From: Chloroflexi bacterium 54-19
GTDB taxonomy: Bacteria; Chloroflexota; Chloroflexia; Chloroheliales; Chloroheliaceae
DNA length: 64,000 bases
Assembly (NCBI GenBank): GCA_001898225.1
Contig: MKTJ01000066.1
Location: forward strand, 124,001 to 188,000
Direction: 5' to 3'
Shown here: positions 59,550 through 64,000 of the stretch, in pieces
Numbering within the stretch: the first letter of the stretch is position 1
Layout of the letters: every line of letters begins with the position of its first letter
The notes under the pieces: generated by a model
What the model was told of the DNA's origin: nothing
Database searches by the model: none
Seen by the model: the letters and a program-made list of their open reading frames with translations, nothing else
Position numbers and translations under genes: made by a program

Positions 59550-60347
59550 ATGGCTGAAATGGCGTTATGTCGCTACCCCTGCCCTAACTGTAACACTGAA
59601 CTGGAGCAGGAAGGCTACATGATTATCGAAAGCGAGGATGATGAGCCGACTCGCCAGCTTCTTAACGATGAAGTGAATATGGCCGAGTGTCCCCATTGCA
59701 ACCAGTCCAGCCGGTTGAATATTCCTTTGCTTTATCACGACAGCCAGCAGGAGCTTTTTATCGTGTACGTGCCGGGGTTGTCCCAGCTTGCCCCGGAGGA
59801 CCTCGCGGAAACCATCCGCTATCCTTACGGTCTCCTGGTCACCAAAGAGGCCGAACGGCGCGGTATCGAGTTGCCCGAAGTTGATGACGCGGCCTACCCG
59901 CCCGGCCAGGAAGAATTGAAAAACCAGCCCGGCGCGAAGTTCCACGCCCTGACCCAGGAGCAGGCCGCCCGGCTTTTGCCCGAATACCTGCTGCGCCCGA
60001 CTATTGTCGATACTTTCGAGGTGCTGCGGACGGCGGTCCAGGCGGCTATGGACGGCATGACCGGCCAGGAGGTCGTAGACGATATGGTCCGGCTTCAGCT
60101 TATCAACAACATTATTTCGGCGGAAGACCCGATTACCCGCCGCAAGGTATTGCACCACGCCGAGCCTTATTTGAATGAGGAACTTTACGAGGTGATTGAT
60201 ACTCTCAGCGAACAGATGCGGGCTGAAGGCCAGAACGAACTGATTGAAAAACTCCAGTGGGTCAAGGAGCAAATCGAAAAATATAAGAATTCCCAGAAAC
60301 AGCGGTTGGCCCGTTCCCGCGCCAGGACAGGCGAAGGCGAGGTTTAA
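59550..60347 (+). CDS. CpXC domain protein
   Basis: A 265-residue protein. The N-terminal half (about 1-125) has paired zinc-binding cysteines CPNC near residue 10 and CPHC near 50 and the segment NIPLLYHDSQQELFIVYVPG, the CpXC pattern. The rest is helical with an acidic/basic C-terminal tail (QRLARSRARTG). CpXC proteins have no assigned role and are mostly from Chloroflexota and Firmicutes. A bulged hairpin terminator follows, then the strange GGACG region. Confidence 0.85.
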   Translation: MAEMALCRYPCPNCNTELEQEGYMIIESEDDEPTRQLLNDEVNMAECPHCNQSSRLNIPLLYHDSQQELFIVYVPGLSQLAPEDLAETIRYPYGLLVTKEAERRGIELPEVDDAAYPPGQEELKNQPGAKFHALTQEQAARLLPEYLLRPTIVDTFEVLRTAVQAAMDGMTGQEVVDDMVRLQLINNIISAEDPITRRKVLHHAEPYLNEELYEVIDTLSEQMRAEGQNELIEKLQWVKEQIEKYKNSQKQRLARSRARTGEGEV

Positions 60348-60356
60348 AATAAGAAA

Positions 60357-60386
60357 GCTGGCTTCCCAAACGGGAGCCAGCCTTTT
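60357..60386 (+). terminator. Intrinsic terminator with one bulge
   Basis: GCTGGCTTCCC (60357-60367) pairs with GGGAGCCAGC (60372-60381) with one bulged T, then CTTTTA. It ends the CpXC gene. Confidence 0.75.
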
Positions 60387-60442
60387 AGACTTAGAACAAC
60401 TAGAAAGGACTCAGCAAAAATTCTAATTCTTCCAGGGAAGTA

Positions 60443-60452
60443 AAACGTTAGC
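60443..60452 (+). repeat. Outlying AAACGTTAGC copy of the flanking repeat
   Basis: AAACGTTAGC here is the reverse complement of GCTAACGTTT at 60561-60570, and AAACGTTAG returns at 60833-60841. It seems to belong to the element at 60555-60874. Confidence 0.45.
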
Positions 60453-60554
60453 AGGGTGCTTTGACCGCGCCGGGACTGATTGATAACTGGGATGGTACTG
60501 GAAAACTAAGCCAAGTCTGGAAGAATCTAAGGTTCTTAAACGATGGGACAAAAG

Positions 60555-60874
60555 ACAAAAGCTAACGTTTGGGCGAGGACGTAGCAAGACGCTGGATATC
60601 GTGTTAGGACGTTGTGATGACGAGCCTGGATTGTGCCAAAGTTGGTGCCGGGACGTTGGTTGACGTTAGTAGGACGTGATAGGACGAAATTTGATTGTTG
60701 CTGCGACGTTAGGCCAAAGTTGGTTGACGAAGCGGGACGTTAGGACGAACGAGCGAGACCGTGTAAGGACGAACCAGGACGCTGCCAGGGCGAGAGTAGG
60801 ACGTTGGAATGTTAGTAGGACGTTGTAGGTTGAAACGTTAGGTTTGCCGGACTGCTTGGAGCGTTAGCTTTTGT
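60555..60874. repeat. GGACG helically phased array framed by a 13-base inverted repeat (unrecognised element)
   Basis: Non-coding block. Exact GGACG pentamers start at 60577, 60607, 60651, 60672, 60682, 60735, 60743, 60767, 60777, 60799 and 60818. One-mismatch copies start at 60587, 60618, 60661, 60704, 60725 and 60788. All 17 lie within 0.2 turn of a 10.5-base lattice counted from the first. Counted by hand, 60571-60860 has 109 G against 46 C. ACAAAAGCTAACG (60555-60567) and CGTTAGCTTTTGT (60862-60874) are perfect inverted repeats. GCCAAAGTTGGT occurs twice (60635 and 60713). No frame of useful length crosses it. The function is unknown. Confidence 0.8.
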
Positions 60875-60996
60875 TCTTTCAACAGAAATAATGGTATCAG
60901 ACTAACATTACGATTAACATTAAGAAATTCTTCTGAATTAAACACTTTTAACGGATGAACGTTTGGAACAAAAGCGTTCTCCCAGAAAGATTTGGT

Positions 60997-62145
60997 ATGA
61001 CAGAGCAAAACGTGCCTCTCTTACAAGTAGAAAACCTTGTCAAAAGCTACCCCGCCGAGGAAGGCGGTTTCCTGGCCGGGCTCCTGGGAGGGTCGGGTCA
61101 GCGTATTCCCGCCCTCAACGGTATTTCTTTCACCCTCAACGAAGGCGAAACTCTCGGCCTTATCGGGGAGAGTGGTAGTGGTAAGAGCGCCCTGGCCCGG
61201 ATAATCGCCGGGCAGGAGAAACCGGATAAAGGCCGGGCATATTTTCGCGGCAAGCTGCTGACCGCTATGGGTGAAAGCGAGATAAGGTCGCTCAGCCCGC
61301 ACCTGCGCTACCTGGAAGAAGACGCCCTGACCGGCCTGACCAATGACCCCAAAAACCGGGTTGACCGCCTGTTATTCGACCTGGCCGAGAAATATCCGCC
61401 GCAGGGTGGCGGCAGCGTCCGGGAGGCCGGGATGCGGTTGTTAACCAGGGTCGGCCTGAACGAAATCTACCTGAACCGCTTCCCGAACCAGTTATCCGGG
61501 GGCGAGAGGCAGCGCCTGGCCCTGGCCCGCGCCTTACTGTTGCGGCCTCGCCTGATTGTCGCTGACGAACCGGTTTCGAACCTTGACCTGACCACCCGCA
61601 CCAGCATGTTGAACCTGATGAAGCAGATTGGTCACGAATCTAAAATCGCGTTTATCTTTATCTCGCACGACCCCAGCATGGTGCGCTATTTCGCCGGGGA
61701 GGGCCGGATTGCGATTTTGTTTGCGGGCCGGTTTATGGAGGAAATCCCGGCGCGAGAGGTCTTCAACAAGGCGACCCACCCCTATACCAAAACGCTCCTG
61801 GAAGTAAACTCGGCCCCCAGTCCTTTACCGGGTGGAGCGCTCGACCCCGATATGGCCTTTACCGAAATGGAGCGCGTAGACTCAAACACCCTGCCGCTCG
61901 ACACCCTCGAAAATGAATTGAGCGACGAAGGCAACGTCGCGGCCAGCGCCCAGTTAGCCGCCGCCCGCCGCCAGGGTTGCCCGTTTTACCGGTGGTGCCC
62001 CGAAAAATTCGACCGCTGTACTGAGGTCACGCCCCAACTGTTGCCGGTCACCAGACGCCTTGATGAAGGCCAGTATGTCCCCTTAGCGCAAGAGGAAATC
62101 GACCCGACCCACCGGGCGGCCTGTCTGCGCTATATAGACCAGTAA
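60997..62145 (+). CDS. ABC transporter ATPase of the Opp/Dpp (OppF-like) type, orphan
   Basis: The ATG at 60997 is chosen because a weak AGAAAGA site stands before it and the product starts with MTEQ...LLQVENLVKSY. An ATG at 60955 would add 14 unrelated residues. The 382-residue protein has Walker A GESGSGKSA, signature LSGGERQRLALARALL, Walker B LIVADEPVSNLD and the oligopeptide-type C-terminus with a Cys cluster (CPFYRWCPEKFDRC). The segment after Walker A reads YLEEDALTGLTND where relatives have FQDPYASLNP, so the Q-loop glutamine seems to be Glu. No permease or binding-protein gene is next to it. Confidence 0.85.
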   Translation: MTEQNVPLLQVENLVKSYPAEEGGFLAGLLGGSGQRIPALNGISFTLNEGETLGLIGESGSGKSALARIIAGQEKPDKGRAYFRGKLLTAMGESEIRSLSPHLRYLEEDALTGLTNDPKNRVDRLLFDLAEKYPPQGGGSVREAGMRLLTRVGLNEIYLNRFPNQLSGGERQRLALARALLLRPRLIVADEPVSNLDLTTRTSMLNLMKQIGHESKIAFIFISHDPSMVRYFAGEGRIAILFAGRFMEEIPAREVFNKATHPYTKTLLEVNSAPSPLPGGALDPDMAFTEMERVDSNTLPLDTLENELSDEGNVAASAQLAAARRQGCPFYRWCPEKFDRCTEVTPQLLPVTRRLDEGQYVPLAQEEIDPTHRAACLRYIDQ

Positions 62146-62185
62146 GCGGCAAGCCCGCATTAGCCAGGGAAATTAAACTAAACAA

Positions 62186-62222
62186 AAAGCCTCGGCCCCC
62201 CATAAAAGGGCCGGGGCTTTTA
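62186..62222. terminator. Bidirectional intrinsic terminator
   Basis: AAAGCCTCGGCCC (62186-62198) pairs with GGGCCGGGGCTTT (62208-62220) with one G-T pair, between A and T runs. Confidence 0.85.
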
Positions 62223-62239
62223 ATTTCCGGCGGAGCGTC

Positions 62240-63901
62240 CTAGTAGGGCGGCTCGTAATCGGTTTTGTTTAACATTTGGACGTACCAGTGGCGGTCTTTG
62301 GCAAAGACCTTATACCAGGCTGTACCATCTTCATCTTTAACGGTTAGTAGTTCGTCGGCCCCGGCCACAGTCTCCGGGTCTACCTTAGCATAGATATAAT
62401 TATCGAGCCTTGGAATTCCCCTTATATTATCCTGCCCATTTTGGGGGAAAGTAATTTCCGAGTAATTGTACTGGTGAGGGTCTTCTTTTGAATAAAACAA
62501 ATAATAGATGTAGGGTTGGTTGATGTGGCTATCCACCGTTACAGTGTCGAATTCGGTTTTGTGTTGCACCAGGAATTGTGAGAATTGCGGTACGCCATAC
62601 TGGTAAGTCGCCCTGGTTGACGTTTTATACAGGTTGGAATAGGTCGAATAAAAAACAACCAGAAAATAGACTGAAAATGCTACCACGATAAGATAGAAGG
62701 TTAGCTCAAATTTCGGGAATTTCTTAAAGCGGGTTTTTAGCGGGTCGCAAACAATAGCAAAGCCCAGCACCGAAAAAATTATGACCAGGGGAAACCCGTG
62801 AATTACCCGCGATGAAATATAAGGGTCTATGGTGAGCGAGGCCGCTACAGGTGTTACCAGCCACCACCCCAACAGTAATACAGCCTGGGATTTGTTCAGA
62901 ATATTGAAAAAGGGTTCACGATATATAACCCTGAAGATGCAACCGGCAATACCCAGGTAATGGAAAATAACCAGGAAAATAAAGGTGTTGGGACCATCAA
63001 ATATTCTGATTGGGTTAAAATAGTTAAGGTAGCGGGTCAGAATTTCAATGGTGGGGTTCTGATATTGCGAAAAAATGGAAACCGCCGTAAAGCGGGCATT
63101 ATATTTCCCAGGGTCTATCAAGGTCAGTAAATAGATTGGAGAAGTCAGGGCTAAAAAAGTTCCGCCTATCACCAGGTATTTCTTGATAAAAAGTTTTGGA
63201 GGGATGTTGTTAAAGATGTCCGCAATAAAAAACACACCCAGCAGTAGCGGTATAAACATTTTCTGGGTAGAGTAGGAGTAAGTAACCAGGGCCGCGAGAG
63301 CCCCGATAGCACCGAATTTCCAGAGTTTTTTCTCGGTTGGCCCGACCCGCACATTTACATACAGAAGAAGAAGCAAGAAAAAGACTAGGCTATGGGGTGG
63401 TATAGCAAATCGCGAAGCCATAATATTCCAGGGCATTATACCCAGGAGAAAACTTGCCAGTAATCCCAGGTTGGTTTGCCCGGTTAGTTTCCTCACATAC
63501 AGAAACATCAACGGCACGCTGGCCGTCCCTAAGAGGACCACAGGCAGGCGCACGCTGAATTCGGAAAGGCCTAACACCCATACAAAAGGAACTGTCAGAT
63601 AGGTTAACAGGGAAGAAGCCCAATCTTCAAAGGATTCGAGCAGAGCTGGAAGAAAATTGCCGTGGTGGTCGCGCAAGGTCTGGCCGAGCGAATAGGCGTC
63701 CACCCCGTTAACCGCTTCATCCTGGTTTAGGCCGGGGGGATTGCCAGTTATATCGTAAATTCGCAGTGAGAAGGCCAGCAAGATAATCAGGCCTAACAGA
63801 ATAGGGACATAATTTCTTCGGACGGTAAGCAGGAAATTAGCCCGGTTTTCTTCTTCCGTCCGAGCTTTAATTTCGGATACTGTTAAGTTTTCCTGGAGCA
63901 T
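62240..63901 (-). CDS. GT39-type multi-pass membrane glycosyltransferase
   Basis: A 553-residue protein with about eleven membrane helices. The first outer loop PPGLNQDEAVNGVDAYSLGQTLRDHHGNFLP has the acidic pair typical of PMT/ArnT-type glycosyltransferases. The C-terminal 130 residues form a soluble domain ending in DYEPPY. It transfers a sugar from a lipid carrier on the outer side (family knowledge). It is richer in AT and in Phe, Tyr and Ile codons than most genes of the window. The region after 63901 has no gene. Confidence 0.85.
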   Translation of the reverse strand: MLQENLTVSEIKARTEEENRANFLLTVRRNYVPILLGLIILLAFSLRIYDITGNPPGLNQDEAVNGVDAYSLGQTLRDHHGNFLPALLESFEDWASSLLTYLTVPFVWVLGLSEFSVRLPVVLLGTASVPLMFLYVRKLTGQTNLGLLASFLLGIMPWNIMASRFAIPPHSLVFFLLLLLYVNVRVGPTEKKLWKFGAIGALAALVTYSYSTQKMFIPLLLGVFFIADIFNNIPPKLFIKKYLVIGGTFLALTSPIYLLTLIDPGKYNARFTAVSIFSQYQNPTIEILTRYLNYFNPIRIFDGPNTFIFLVIFHYLGIAGCIFRVIYREPFFNILNKSQAVLLLGWWLVTPVAASLTIDPYISSRVIHGFPLVIIFSVLGFAIVCDPLKTRFKKFPKFELTFYLIVVAFSVYFLVVFYSTYSNLYKTSTRATYQYGVPQFSQFLVQHKTEFDTVTVDSHINQPYIYYLFYSKEDPHQYNYSEITFPQNGQDNIRGIPRLDNYIYAKVDPETVAGADELLTVKDEDGTAWYKVFAKDRHWYVQMLNKTDYEPPY

Positions 63902-64000
63902 CTTTACTTAACTTTTGGTTATGAGAGTGCACGACAATTATTAATCTTAACAACTCTGTTTAGATTAAAGCAGACATGCCCTATTATCTCTTAGATTTTA

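Noticed and set aside
60577-60822. GGACG array as a CRISPR or a coding repeat
   Set aside because: The units are far too short and irregular for CRISPR, and the 10.5-base lattice breaks the reading frame with many stops.
1-64000. tRNA, rRNA, integrase, transposase or prophage genes
   Set aside because: None was recognised on reading both strands and the translated frames. A covariance-model search would be needed to exclude small RNAs.

Overview
The window looks like a piece of a Chloroflexota-type chromosome (moderate confidence, inferred from gene content only). It carries FHA-domain ABC transporters next to an eukaryotic-like Ser/Thr kinase, an MglA-type small GTPase with roadblock/LC7 and DUF4388 proteins, CpXC and DICT-type proteins, Thr/Pro-rich surface stalks, and mid-to-high GC coding DNA with AT-rich gaps. 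No rRNA, tRNA, transposase, phage gene or CRISPR array was seen.

Layout. 1-5337: the 3' end of an FHA/ABC-2 transporter, an L,D-transpeptidase, a MocR-type regulator, and a GNAT plus a flavin-type oxidase. 5338-6091: a gene-free stretch of short repeats. 6092-11868: a co-directional housekeeping run (yqeY, a membrane protein, mscS-type channel, nadD, tatD-type nuclease, a membrane-anchored L7/L12-like protein, a MazG-like pyrophosphohydrolase, a LysR regulator). 12081-14899: DICT-like protein, methyltransferase, purB, a tiny Pro-rich ORF. 14989-22077: a GT39-type membrane protein, NUDIX, recR, SDR, a plant/cyanobacterial-type phytoene desaturase, a nucleoside deaminase, a ComEA-like protein. 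22305-31190: an ECF sigma/anti-sigma pair with a surface stalk, a lipid-domain-like membrane protein, and the FHAx3-ABC transporter with its kinase. 31475-36004: a GT4 enzyme, an orphan receiver, a PAP2-like phosphatase, a metallophosphoesterase, a GyrI-like protein.

36347-45130 is a sugar/organophosphate uptake island: two paralogous lipoprotein binding proteins, two permeases, a 5'-nucleotidase-type hydrolase and a tyrosine-phosphatase-type enzyme on the minus strand, divergent from an RpiR regulator with paired palindromic operators between them. 45422-50532: gamma-glutamyltransferase, acyl-CoA ligase, tandem universal stress protein, thiol peroxidase-like protein. 50752-53853: the MglA/roadblock/DUF4388/receiver signalling cluster. 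53931-63901: an unusual membrane protein fused to a flippase, a histidine phosphatase, DUF1579-like, M20 peptidase, CpXC protein, an orphan Opp/Dpp-type ATPase and a second GT39-type protein.

The most unusual feature is non-coding. Between the CpXC gene and the ABC ATPase (about 60577-60822) lie 11 exact GGACG pentamers and six one-mismatch copies, all on one strand. All 17 fall within 0.2 turn of a 10.5-bp helical lattice, the strand is strongly G-rich, and the block is framed by a perfect 13-bp inverted repeat. I do not recognise it as any described element. Other non-coding items worth a look are a perfect 45-bp palindrome with a one-base centre (45207-45251), paired GTGAAAT-A-ATTTCAC operators, an attenuator-like leader before nadD, and a hairpin that overlaps the ribosome binding site of the nucleoside deaminase.
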